Source of the DNA: a virus
Reading direction: 5' to 3' (one strand)
Length of the DNA: 64,000 nucleotides
Virus record (IMG/VR): IMGVR_UViG_3300020204_000019
Span: 1-64,000 of that record
Of this stretch, positions 7,442-14,505 are shown one piece after another. Each line of letters opens with the position of its first letter. Position 1 is the first letter of the stretch. The position numbers were made by a program, and so were the translations under genes. The notes under the pieces were generated by a model. It made no database searches. It saw nothing but the letters and a program-made list of their open reading frames with translations, and was not told the origin of the DNA.

Positions 7442-7852
7442 ATGAACCAACCTGCCTTGATAGACTTCTTAGCCGACTTGAAGACTCAAATAAGTCCTCA
7501 CAATGGTCGGCTTGTTCAGACACAAGAAGAAGTGTCGCTTAAAGGAATATCTGTATCCAAAATGGATAAGTCTGCATATGGGCTTACATTATCCATAAAA
7601 CTCTTGAACCCACCTCGCTTATCCATTACACATAAGAATAAGGTCTTAGTTGAGACGGATAATTGGAGGGACATAACTGATCCCACGAGAGACCCTAGAT
7701 TTAAGCATCTTATAACGAGCTATCTACACAAAGCCTTTGATAAAGTATCCGATAAGGATAAATACATGGGATTGAGTTCAATAGAAGGGGAAGGAACGAT
7801 GAAGAGGGCGGAAAGTATCCGCAGGGTAGTTAAGGCTTACTTAGGAGACTGA
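7442..7852 (+). CDS. Hypothetical 136-residue protein
   Basis: Start placed at ATG 7442, with AGGGGGG about nine bases upstream; a GTG at 7418 is possible. The sequence is mixed alpha/beta, ending in a helix (MKRAESIRRVVKAYLGD). No known domain. The gene carries eight copies of GGATA/TATCC in 411 bases. Its last 23 bases overlap the end of the convergent gene 7830-8336. Confidence 0.6.
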   Translation: MNQPALIDFLADLKTQISPHNGRLVQTQEEVSLKGISVSKMDKSAYGLTLSIKLLNPPRLSITHKNKVLVETDNWRDITDPTRDPRFKHLITSYLHKAFDKVSDKDKYMGLSSIEGEGTMKRAESIRRVVKAYLGD

Positions 7853-8336
7853 TCCTTAACTCTTGGGAGGGGATGTCCCAAGATACATCTTCAACCAACT
7901 CAGGGAAGTTATCGTAGAGCTTCTTAAAATCACCAAAACTTGGTGTTACCTCCAACAAGGGAGCAAAGACAAGATATCGGTCTTGTTTATCCAAGACCTG
8001 CCACGCCTGCACCAAGTATCCATTCTGATCTGTCCAAAGCCCTCCAAACTCGTACTGCGTATATTGGATAAGTTCCTCGATATTGGCAGGTTGTGTACTC
8101 GATTGGGAGAACACTTCCCATCCCCAAGGTTTGTTATCACCTGAGACAATCAGATGAAACAAGCGGTCAAAAGATTGAGCACAGAAATCTTTTAGTTGTT
8201 CCCGCTCCTTTTCACATCCATCGAGTGCAGTTATTTGATTGGACACTATGTACTGCCCAAGACACTTCAGCACAAGATCAAGAACCTGATCCTGTTGCTC
8301 TGCGGTTAGCTTAGTCCTATGAAACATATTATCCAT
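7830..8336 (-). CDS. Hypothetical 168-residue protein
   Basis: The start at ATG 8336 is preceded by GGAGAAGGA; upstream in-frame codons lack this. The protein begins MDNMFHRTKLTAEQQDQVLD and has a helical first third, then tryptophan-rich segments (NKPWGWEVFSQ, FGGLWTDQNGYLVQAWQVLD). No known domain was recognised. The gene is convergent with, and overlaps, 7442-7852. Confidence 0.6.
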   Translation of the reverse strand: MDNMFHRTKLTAEQQDQVLDLVLKCLGQYIVSNQITALDGCEKEREQLKDFCAQSFDRLFHLIVSGDNKPWGWEVFSQSSTQPANIEELIQYTQYEFGGLWTDQNGYLVQAWQVLDKQDRYLVFAPLLEVTPSFGDFKKLYDNFPELVEDVSWDIPSQELRISLLSKP

Positions 8337-8411
8337 TCCTTCTCCATCCTTATGCGTGTGGTATGATGTGTAGTCCCCCTGTCCCCCACCCACATCTCAA
8401 AGGTTATGTTT

Positions 8412-8597
8412 ATGTCCGAGACTGCACTTTATATTTATGCGATTCTTCTACCTAGCGGTGACATAGCTTCAACACCAAGCGGCTCTTTTTTTACTAGCAG
8501 GGAAACGGCTCGTCAAGCCAAGAAACTTCTCTCCTTCGAGAACGCTCAGGTTGTTCGAGTTCCTGTGAAGAGTTCGTCTTGGGAGCGTGTTCGATAG
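8412..8597 (+). CDS. Small protein similar in pattern to the 19188 product
   Basis: About 61 residues; AAAGG lies eight bases before ATG 8412 (ATG 8406 is too close). The body contains FFTSRETARQAKKLLSFENA and ends QVVRVPVKSSSWERVR. The 67-residue protein at 19188 has the same layout: a short beta opening, then F-x-S-x-x-E/T-A-x-Q-x-A-K-x-L, then a valine-rich strand. They may be distant paralogues of unknown function. Confidence 0.55.
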   Translation: MSETALYIYAILLPSGDIASTPSGSFFTSRETARQAKKLLSFENAQVVRVPVKSSSWERVR

Positions 8598-8610
8598 TAT
8601 TTTTATTATT

Positions 8611-8641
8611 TCTCTCTCTAGGAAATCATCACTAGGAGAGA
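8611..8641 (+). promoter_or_regulatory. Hairpin enclosing the ribosome-binding site of the 8646 gene
   Basis: TCTCTC-CTAG pairs with CTAGGAGAGA (10 bp with one bulged T, 10-base loop). The second arm contains AGGAG, the Shine-Dalgarno sequence of the TTG start at 8646. Confidence 0.5.
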
Positions 8642-8645
8642 TAAA

Positions 8646-10703
8646 TTGCACGGATATTTCCGCAGGATCGCAAGTCATACGCACTTACAAGGTGTTAAAG
8701 TTAAGTATACTGATTTTGGGATAAGATACCCCGGTACATTCGATATGGGGGAAACCGTAGAGAGAGCAAAAAAGGTCTTAAATGGAGCCTCAATATCCGT
8801 TTTCAATAGCGATATTGAGGCAGTTCATAGGCTGTTCCTCTTTGTCTATACTAGAGTAGCTTTTCCATCAAATAAACTCAGCTTCATGAAGAAGTTTAGT
8901 AAGACTGAGGGTTTCGGTAAGAGGTTCAAAAAAATTACAACTGCGAAGGCTGCCGATTTTCTGGATAATCCGGACAAGAGGGAAGCGTTGAAGGCTCTAT
9001 TAGAGTTGGCAACCTATCCTTTGGTAACGGATCACGAAATAACGGCAGGTCCGTTTAAAATCCAAAACCCAACGAATCTTCCTAGACAGGATGTCGAAAC
9101 TGCCCAAAAGGTTATTGCCAAACTAGCCAAATACGCAACCAACGATGTTATCCCAAACTTCACAAAAGTCTTGTACGGAGATGTAATTCTTTCACCTCCG
9201 CTAGCAGCCTCAGGGGTTCTTGCCACCTATGACCCTTCTTTGGATTTCATCACTTTTTACACGCATAAAACATTATTTGGAGGGAAGATAGGTCTAAGGA
9301 CCCTTTTACATGAGCTAGGACATCGCTACTATAGAACAATGGAAGCCCCAAAAAAAATGGAGTGGGCTCAATGGCACATACAGGCTTTAAAAGGTGGTTC
9401 GGGTGCCGCTAATTTTGAGGCGAACAAAACCGCCATGCTAGGCGTTCAGGTGAAGGCTTCTTTTGTTGTTAACGACGACCCTCGTCCCTCCGCCCCCCCG
9501 AGTTTTATACAGGCTCTTTCCTTTGTAGGAAAGGGAAAACTATATTATATAGTCTCTGCTTCGACAGCGGAACAAACTAACCCTGGGTGTACTCGGAGGA
9601 TACTTTCATCTAGAGATTACGAAGGAAAAGGGATGGATAATACCTATGGGATAGTACAAAACAATAAGTTGGGGGGCTTTTTTCATCCCATATCCACTCG
9701 TGAGTTAGACAGGTTAACCCGCATGGCAATAGAACTAACTTTGATAGAGGGTGCAATAGACCGTGGTCTCTTGCCCACCCGATACGCGAGAACTAACTCG
9801 GAAGAACACTTTTGTGAGGCTTTGTCTTTTAGAGCAGTTGGTGACCTGCCTGAGATTATGTCTGAGAAGTTTGAGATGATATTCTTTGGTTCTCGGAAAC
9901 ATTTGGTTGTTCCGTCTGAAACAGAGTTAACCGTTGACATTCCAACCCCCACAGCCCCAATAGCTCCCACAGCCCCCACAGAAGTATCCGCTGCTGTAGG
10001 CTCAAAGAGCGAAATGGATAAGAAAGGGAATGGACTTGCCCAAGGGCTTGGGTTATCCTATGTGAGTGGGCGTAAGTACGGAACCTTCGTGTACACGAAC
10101 AATGAGACACTAAGCACTCATGCCTATATGTTCTTGGACTATGCTTCAGGCAACCTGTTTGTACCCAAGACAAAAGCCTTCCCCAACCTTGATGTGAATA
10201 TCGCTAACCTATTGGATAAGGATGTGGCAGACGCTACTTCATTTACCCGTATGAGTAAACTCCGCCCCAAGTGGAGAACACAAGCGACCATAGAAGAAGG
10301 CATCGCTCCTGCTCACGACCCTCAGACTCCTGTAGTCCCTGATCTGACACCTCAAGTCTCAGATCAGGAGATGGAGCCTGATCTACCACAACCCCCTGAG
10401 CAAGTATCCGTTGATGTGGTAACGGCTTCAACTAATGCGGCTAAGTTGTTGGGGATGTCTGCCGAAGTGTTGCGTAAATATGTACGCATCAGATATCTGA
10501 ACGAACAACTAGGTGACCCTCATGCTTATTTGTTTGTAGCCAAATCCGATGGTGCCATCTATACGCCCAAAGCGGGACACCAAGCCTCTACTGAGATGAT
10601 TGGGAATATCTTTGAACCCAACATCATCAGCAAGATATTGCCCACTTCTTTGTACAAAAACGATAAGTGGAAAACCAAGTTCACCATAGTGGAGACCGTC
10701 TAA
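8646..10703 (+). CDS. Zincin metalloprotease with duplicated C-terminal domain
   Basis: 685 residues from TTG 8646, with AGGAG seven bases upstream. The zinc-protease motif LLHELGHRYY places HExxH at residues 222-226 (zinc ligands His222 and His226, catalytic Glu223); a later EEHFCEALSFRAVG probably gives the third ligand. After a proline/alanine/threonine linker (PTAPIAPTAPT) come two similar C-terminal repeats, one with THAYMFLDYASGNLFVPK and one with PHAYLFVAKSDGAIYTPK. The N-terminus (HGYFRRIASHTHLQG) is basic. This is one of three unrelated-looking zincins in the window. Probable roles are virion-protein processing or a virion-borne protease acting on the host; the substrate is unknown. 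The ribosome-binding site is inside a hairpin, and the next gene overlaps the stop (TAATG). Confidence 0.75.
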   Translation: MHGYFRRIASHTHLQGVKVKYTDFGIRYPGTFDMGETVERAKKVLNGASISVFNSDIEAVHRLFLFVYTRVAFPSNKLSFMKKFSKTEGFGKRFKKITTAKAADFLDNPDKREALKALLELATYPLVTDHEITAGPFKIQNPTNLPRQDVETAQKVIAKLAKYATNDVIPNFTKVLYGDVILSPPLAASGVLATYDPSLDFITFYTHKTLFGGKIGLRTLLHELGHRYYRTMEAPKKMEWAQWHIQALKGGSGAANFEANKTAMLGVQVKASFVVNDDPRPSAPPSFIQALSFVGKGKLYYIVSASTAEQTNPGCTRRILSSRDYEGKGMDNTYGIVQNNKLGGFFHPISTRELDRLTRMAIELTLIEGAIDRGLLPTRYARTNSEEHFCEALSFRAVGDLPEIMSEKFEMIFFGSRKHLVVPSETELTVDIPTPTAPIAPTAPTEVSAAVGSKSEMDKKGNGLAQGLGLSYVSGRKYGTFVYTNNETLSTHAYMFLDYASGNLFVPKTKAFPNLDVNIANLLDKDVADATSFTRMSKLRPKWRTQATIEEGIAPAHDPQTPVVPDLTPQVSDQEMEPDLPQPPEQVSVDVVTASTNAAKLLGMSAEVLRKYVRIRYLNEQLGDPHAYLFVAKSDGAIYTPKAGHQASTEMIGNIFEPNIISKILPTSLYKNDKWKTKFTIVETV

Positions 10704-11173
10704 TGGATACCGATTTAGTCACTAAAATATCTAGTCTAGTAGCGGAAGTGAACGACCCCGAGTCTCTGCTTGAGTGGTGGGACTCTGTTCCCAACACGCC
10801 TGCTATTCCAACTTATTGGAAACGCAAAGGTGAAAGGGCTGTTCTTCTGTCCTTTGGCTCAAGGGGTTCTATTATTGACCTTCGGCAATACACCACAATA
10901 TTGGGCAGGGAGAAAACGCTCATCATAAATGGATGGATCAGTACCCCCACCTTTATCGCTCTCACCATAGACCCAAATGGGCTCCCTTCACAGGCTCTCT
11001 ATCCGTTTCTCATCGTAGCCACATCAAGTGATTTCTTTGACCCTGAACGGATGGACTATGATGTTAAGACTCTCAAGCGTAATCCTATAAATCACTCCGT
11101 CCAAGCCACTATTGGATATGCTGATAGGATGCGTAAGAAAGTCCGCTTTGATGTGCCTCAAGACTTGTTCTAA
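10703..11173 (+). CDS. Hypothetical 156-residue protein
   Basis: Its ATG overlaps the stop codon of the metalloprotease gene (TAATG), so it is translationally coupled. The opening is acidic (MDTDLVTKISSLVAEVND), the middle is beta-rich with AVLLSFGSRGSIIDLRQY, and the end is basic (GYADRMRKKVRFDVPQDLF). No domain was recognised. The coupling suggests a job together with the protease, for instance as an inhibitor, chaperone or substrate; this is inference only. Confidence 0.6.
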   Translation: MDTDLVTKISSLVAEVNDPESLLEWWDSVPNTPAIPTYWKRKGERAVLLSFGSRGSIIDLRQYTTILGREKTLIINGWISTPTFIALTIDPNGLPSQALYPFLIVATSSDFFDPERMDYDVKTLKRNPINHSVQATIGYADRMRKKVRFDVPQDLF

Positions 11174-11177
11174 GGAC

Positions 11178-11221
11178 AAGCGAGTATCCCAAACATCACT
11201 ATCCAATATTAGTGAGGTGAA
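11178..11221 (+). promoter_or_regulatory. GTATCCC-type promoter/leader of the 11248 gene
   Basis: GAGTATCCCAAA (GTATCCC at 11184-11190) lies 58 bases before the start codon and is followed by a hairpin TCACTA...TAGTGA and AGGTGA. It is one of seven matching sites in the window. Confidence 0.5.
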
Positions 11222-11247
11222 CGACCCATCTTAACAAGGATTTTCCC

Positions 11248-11688
11248 ATGTTGGTCAATTGCCCCCATTGTCAGTTGCCTTATGTCAAAGAGCAGTCTTA
11301 TCAGCGTTCCTGCATCTATTGTTGGAGAGAAGAACAAGGACACAAGCTCGGAACCGTGGATGCGGCTTTCCGCCGCCTTCAAGAAGAAGCTAAGAAGAAG
11401 ATCAATACTCCCCCTCTCCAACAGGTTGATATAAGGTCTCCTGACGCTTCGTTACAAATGAAGCTCCAAGCCACACAATTGCTGGTCAATTCTCTCGAAA
11501 AGGAGGTCAGCGAGTTAAAGCGGAAACTCGCTGAACGACCCGTTCCTCCGCCTCCTCCACCCTCTGCTGGTTCTCTCACACAAGATTCTATCCGTGAGTT
11601 AATCACACTTTGTCACCCCGATAAACACTCGAACTCTCCTCTAGCCACCAAGATAACGCAATGGTTAGTTTCTCTTAGGAGAAGATAG
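11248..11688 (+). CDS. Zinc-ribbon, coiled-coil and J-domain-like protein
   Basis: 146 residues. An N-terminal zinc ribbon has CPHC (5-8) and CIYC (22-25). A helical coiled-coil segment follows (about 70-95), then a run of prolines, then a C-terminal J-like motif, IRELITLCHPDKH, with HPD at 123-125 and a helix ending TQWLVSLRRR. HPD is the DnaJ signature that stimulates the ATPase of Hsp70, but only helices II and III of a J domain seem present. The protein may recruit host DnaK for phage assembly or takeover. AAGGA precedes ATG by eight bases, and a GTATCCC-type promoter lies upstream. Confidence 0.65.
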   Translation: MLVNCPHCQLPYVKEQSYQRSCIYCWREEQGHKLGTVDAAFRRLQEEAKKKINTPPLQQVDIRSPDASLQMKLQATQLLVNSLEKEVSELKRKLAERPVPPPPPPSAGSLTQDSIRELITLCHPDKHSNSPLATKITQWLVSLRRR

Positions 11689-11696
11689 GATAAGAA

Positions 11697-11918
11697 ATGA
11701 TAACCTGTGATCTCTGCCAAAAGACCTGTAACGAGTACTATGTACACGAGCTAGCTCCTGATATTATGCTTTGTCCCGTCTGTAGACGGATGAGTGCGGC
11801 AGAAGTCGTGAGACACTATCTTAGTGCCTCATGGTCGAAGTGTCATAAGACAGGATTAGCCTGTAGGACGGGAACCTGTGAAACCTGTAAGGACATTGAG
11901 GTTAGCCAAGAGAAATGA
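11697..11918 (+). CDS. Small double zinc-ribbon protein
   Basis: 73 residues with nine cysteines arranged as CDLC, CPVC and later a CRTGTCETCK cluster, plus histidines, consistent with one or two zinc sites. Such phage zinc ribbons often bind nucleic acid or host RNA polymerase, but no function can be assigned. It starts eight bases after the 11248 gene and its stop overlaps the next start (ATGA), so it belongs to the same operon. Confidence 0.65.
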   Translation: MITCDLCQKTCNEYYVHELAPDIMLCPVCRRMSAAEVVRHYLSASWSKCHKTGLACRTGTCETCKDIEVSQEK

Positions 11919-12373
11919 GTTCTCTCAAAGCGTCGGATACTTCACGCCACTCTGCCGTAGCGGCAGAGAAGGCAATAGAATTCGTGGAGGCTCGCCTTCC
12001 TGAGATACATGACCTGTTCTCCATAGAGAAGGCTAATAATGCCATCAAGGAAGCCCGCGATGCTATCTTATCCGTAGATAGAGCAATCGCGAATGTGGTA
12101 AGGGCATCTCAAGCCTTGGACGAAGCCCGAGCCTCTTTACAAGATGCCGTTCGATCTTGTAGGATCGCGAGCGAAAGAGCTTTCAGTTCCACCCCTGTTA
12201 TCCTATCTGACACAACACCTTCAGAAGACCTTGTTGTCGGGCAGAAGGTGATTGTTCAAAATAGGTACAGAACCACCATATCTGAAGGTTTTGTAACTGA
12301 TGTAAATGACGACTTTGTTTGGGTAAGGGGCGAGATTTTTAGCACGGAAGATCATATCTTCGTAGCCGTGTAA
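11915..12373 (+). CDS. Coiled-coil protein with C-terminal beta domain
   Basis: 152 residues. Residues 10-95 are a long alanine/arginine/glutamate-rich helical region (AIEFVEARLPEIHDLFSIEK ... ARASLQDAVRS). The last 50 residues (VVGQKVIVQNRYRTTISEGF ...) look like a small SH3- or Tudor-like barrel. Function unknown. Overlaps the preceding gene by four bases; the next gene has its own GTATCCC-type promoter. Confidence 0.6.
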   Translation: MSSLKASDTSRHSAVAAEKAIEFVEARLPEIHDLFSIEKANNAIKEARDAILSVDRAIANVVRASQALDEARASLQDAVRSCRIASERAFSSTPVILSDTTPSEDLVVGQKVIVQNRYRTTISEGFVTDVNDDFVWVRGEIFSTEDHIFVAV

Positions 12374-12446
12374 ATAGAGTATCCCAAGGGGGGTTATCCA
12401 TTATTAGTTAGGTGTGAGAGATAGATACCTAACCCCCCCCCAACAA
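12371..12446 (+). promoter_or_regulatory. GTATCCC-type promoter and leader of the 12465 gene
   Basis: AAATAGAGTATCCCAAGG (GTATCCC 12379-12385) is followed by GGGGGGTTATCC, ATTATTAGTTAGG and an ACCTAAC that can pair with GTTAGGT. The minus-strand leader at about 26500-26545 matches over more than 40 positions, including GAGTATCCCAAxGGGGGTT and CCATTATTAGTTAGG, so the pair share an extended element. Confidence 0.6.
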
Positions 12447-12464
12447 AGAGAGAGATAAGACATC

Positions 12465-12707
12465 ATGCAGAACATCAGCTTCAACATCCGTCGCCCCTTC
12501 GGCCCCGTCAGCCTGACCCTCAACACCACCACGGGCGAGGTGACCCGCCAGGGTGATGGGTGGGTTCCCACCACCACCCGCACCCTGCCCCTTGAGGGGC
12601 TGGCGGAGGGGCTGAAGATGTGGGAGGGCGGCAACCTGATCCAGACCTCCCTGCCCCGCCTCCCTGCGGAGGATCGGGAGTGGCTGATGACGGGTCTGAC
12701 GGACTGA
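12465..12707 (+). CDS. GC-rich 80-residue protein, likely highly expressed
   Basis: Unrecognised protein beginning MQNISFNIRRPFGPVSLTLN. Its codons end almost only in G or C (CTG, ACC, GGC, CGC), so GC content is far above that of the surrounding genes. The protein has a beta-rich first half and a helical second half. It sits behind the extended GTATCCC leader and before a strong G/C hairpin. The composition fits either recent acquisition or, since other genes of the same promoter class share the bias, codon adaptation for early strong expression. Confidence 0.65.
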   Translation: MQNISFNIRRPFGPVSLTLNTTTGEVTRQGDGWVPTTTRTLPLEGLAEGLKMWEGGNLIQTSLPRLPAEDREWLMTGLTD

Positions 12708-12713
12708 GAAAGG

Positions 12714-12730
12714 GGGGGGGCAACCCCCCC
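12714..12730 (+). terminator. G7/C7 hairpin between two GC-rich genes
   Basis: Seven G residues and seven C residues flank the three-base loop CAA. No T-run follows, so it may be an mRNA-end stabiliser or attenuator rather than a complete terminator. Confidence 0.4.
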
Positions 12731-12758
12731 ACCAACCAACCCTAAGAAAGGAATACAG

Positions 12759-12977
12759 ATGAAGGTTTATCCCCCCAAGGTGATTAAGGCGGCTGTAGCC
12801 GCCCATGAGGAGACTCTTCTCGGCAAGATTGTCACGCTGATGGGGCGTGAGTTAACCGAAGAGGAGTTGGACACGATCAAGGACTCGATCTACATGATCA
12901 AGATGGATTCACGCGAGTGGGGTGAGGCTCGCGTGTATAAGCGTCATAATCTTGTGACCGAGTATCACGAGGACTGA
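12759..12977 (+). CDS. Hypothetical 72-residue protein
   Basis: ATG is preceded by AAAGGA. The protein is helical and charged (EETLLGKIVTLMGRELTEEE) and ends EYHED. Codon use is GC-biased as in 12465-12707. Function unknown. The stop codon abuts the convergent gene 12978-14030. Confidence 0.6.
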   Translation: MKVYPPKVIKAAVAAHEETLLGKIVTLMGRELTEEELDTIKDSIYMIKMDSREWGEARVYKRHNLVTEYHED

Positions 12978-14030
12978 TCAGCCCTCAAGGTTGGCGAGAT
13001 CGGCAAGTCTAGCTCTCAAGTCCTCGCCCCAAGTAGAGGGAAGCTCGGATAAGGGAGCTATGAAGTAAACCTTGCCCTTAGAAGGCGAGAAGAAAGTGTC
13101 CGTTCCTGCGGATAGTTTTGTATCCATTGCGAAGTAGAGACTTCCGTCTTTACCCGTCATGCCATATTTGATTGGACCGATGTAGTAACGGCTAGAGAAT
13201 GCCTCTACATGGTCAATAATGTCGGCAAACTCGCCCAACATCTGAGTTTTCCTTGTTCTAGCCCCAACGGAAGTACTAACAAAGTCTTTACGGATAGCGG
13301 GAGTAGGTGCAGAGCCTCCTCTCTCATATACGACCACAAATTGGGTCTGTCCCTCAAACATGGCGAGATACTTCTGATAGGAGGCAAGGTTTTTGAACCC
13401 TGATCTATAAATGCCGAGTCCGTCATGGGGAGTAAGGCTCTTTTCACGCAGTTCTCTTTTTACCTCCAAGACCTTATCCAAATCGCCCTTCTTTGTAGCC
13501 CTCTCTAAATCCTTAAGAAGTCCTGCGATGCGGGTAGGCAACGCGGCTTCAAAGTTAAAAGTCCTAGAACCAACCTTACCATCAAGTAGCGGGGAAATGA
13601 CGACTGTGCATTTCTCATCCATATCCTCAGGGCAGATCACATCTTTTACAATGAAGTAAACGGGATTAGCTGGATTGAATCCAAGTGCTTCGCAGTTCTT
13701 CTTATTGGTGGGGTTCACGCACTTAGAAGCATCAACAAGCACAATCTCTCCCACACTTAAAGGACCTCTGACCGCAGAAGGAATATCTGCGGCAGGTTCC
13801 TTAATGGATACTCCGTTACTCACAAGAGCACTCTTCACATTGTTTTCTGTCATGCCGATTGGATTGGATAAAATCGCCCAACAAGCAAAAGCACCCGTGT
13901 CGGCAGGTGAAGCCGACTTATCTACAGATGCTGTGTGTCCCTCTCCCTTCAGGATGGGGATTAGAAAGGGACGGATATCAGGGTTCTCTTTCGCGAGACG
14001 GATAACGGCTTTTCTTAGGTCGTTCATCAT
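12978..14030 (-). CDS. Probable virion-associated protein with LRKAVIRLA leader
   Basis: 350 residues; GGAGTAG precedes ATG. The N-terminus reads MMNDLRKAVIRLAKENPDI and is a basic amphipathic helix of the type that recurs at the front of several proteins in this window. A Cys-containing loop region (DASKCVNPTNKKNCEALG, DVICPEDMDEKC) follows, then a helical linker (AGLLKDLERATKKGDLDKVL) and a beta-rich C-terminus ending in RARLADLANLEG. No enzymatic motif is seen. The leader and long mixed structure suggest a virion or head-packaged protein, with low certainty. It is convergent with 12759-12977. Confidence 0.6.
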   Translation of the reverse strand: MMNDLRKAVIRLAKENPDIRPFLIPILKGEGHTASVDKSASPADTGAFACWAILSNPIGMTENNVKSALVSNGVSIKEPAADIPSAVRGPLSVGEIVLVDASKCVNPTNKKNCEALGFNPANPVYFIVKDVICPEDMDEKCTVVISPLLDGKVGSRTFNFEAALPTRIAGLLKDLERATKKGDLDKVLEVKRELREKSLTPHDGLGIYRSGFKNLASYQKYLAMFEGQTQFVVVYERGGSAPTPAIRKDFVSTSVGARTRKTQMLGEFADIIDHVEAFSSRYYIGPIKYGMTGKDGSLYFAMDTKLSAGTDTFFSPSKGKVYFIAPLSELPSTWGEDLRARLADLANLEG

Positions 14031-14078
14031 CTACTCCAAAGTTGGGTTCAGACATATTCTGTCCCCATAAAAAAAGTA

Positions 14079-14450
14079 TTAAACCGAGGTTATCCGTTCT
14101 AGCTCTGCCTGTAGGTGATATTCGGTATTGGATAGTTGGTTGAGTAGAAGTGCCACGAGTGCATTGTTTAGGTGTGTGGATAGGGGGAAGGCTTTTTGTA
14201 CTTCCACTAGAGAGAGGGAGGGGGTTGTTGTGATTGATGTATGGGCTTGCATTTGAATTTGGCGTTGCGTGTACCAAAGGGCTTTCCTCAGGTCTTCTAG
14301 TGTGTTCTCGCCAGGTTTCTTACCTGCACGGAGGATGTATTTGACGGCTGAACCCAAAGAGAAGTTCAGCCCATACGCCTCAATCACATCAATCGCTTTT
14401 AATCCATTCCCATCGTAGTGATTAGGATTGTTTATCTTTTCATAACTCAT
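14079..14450 (-). CDS. DUF3310-type protein
   Basis: About 123 residues from ATG 14450; further ATGs at 14468 and 14507 are in frame and the ribosome-binding site is weak, so the start is uncertain. The N-terminal part has NPNHYDGNGLKAIDVIEAYG followed by LGSAVKYILRAGKK and LEDLRKALWYTQRQI, the signature of the small DUF3310 family found in many phages and linked, without proof, to nucleotide metabolism. A longer C-terminal tail of about 65 residues is specific to this protein. Divergent from the repeat-protein gene 14506. Confidence 0.75.
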   Translation of the reverse strand: MSYEKINNPNHYDGNGLKAIDVIEAYGLNFSLGSAVKYILRAGKKPGENTLEDLRKALWYTQRQIQMQAHTSITTTPSLSLVEVQKAFPLSTHLNNALVALLLNQLSNTEYHLQAELERITSV

Positions 14451-14505
14451 TAGTAGGCTCTTTATCATTTGTAGTGGTGTGGACATTTCTATTACCGAGG
14501 TCAAC

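Noticed and set aside
12404-12806. Overlapping minus-strand frames opposite the GC-rich genes at 12465 and 12759.
   Set aside because: They are long only because the GC-rich opposite strand lacks stop codons. They have proline/arginine-rich low-complexity products and no ribosome-binding sites.
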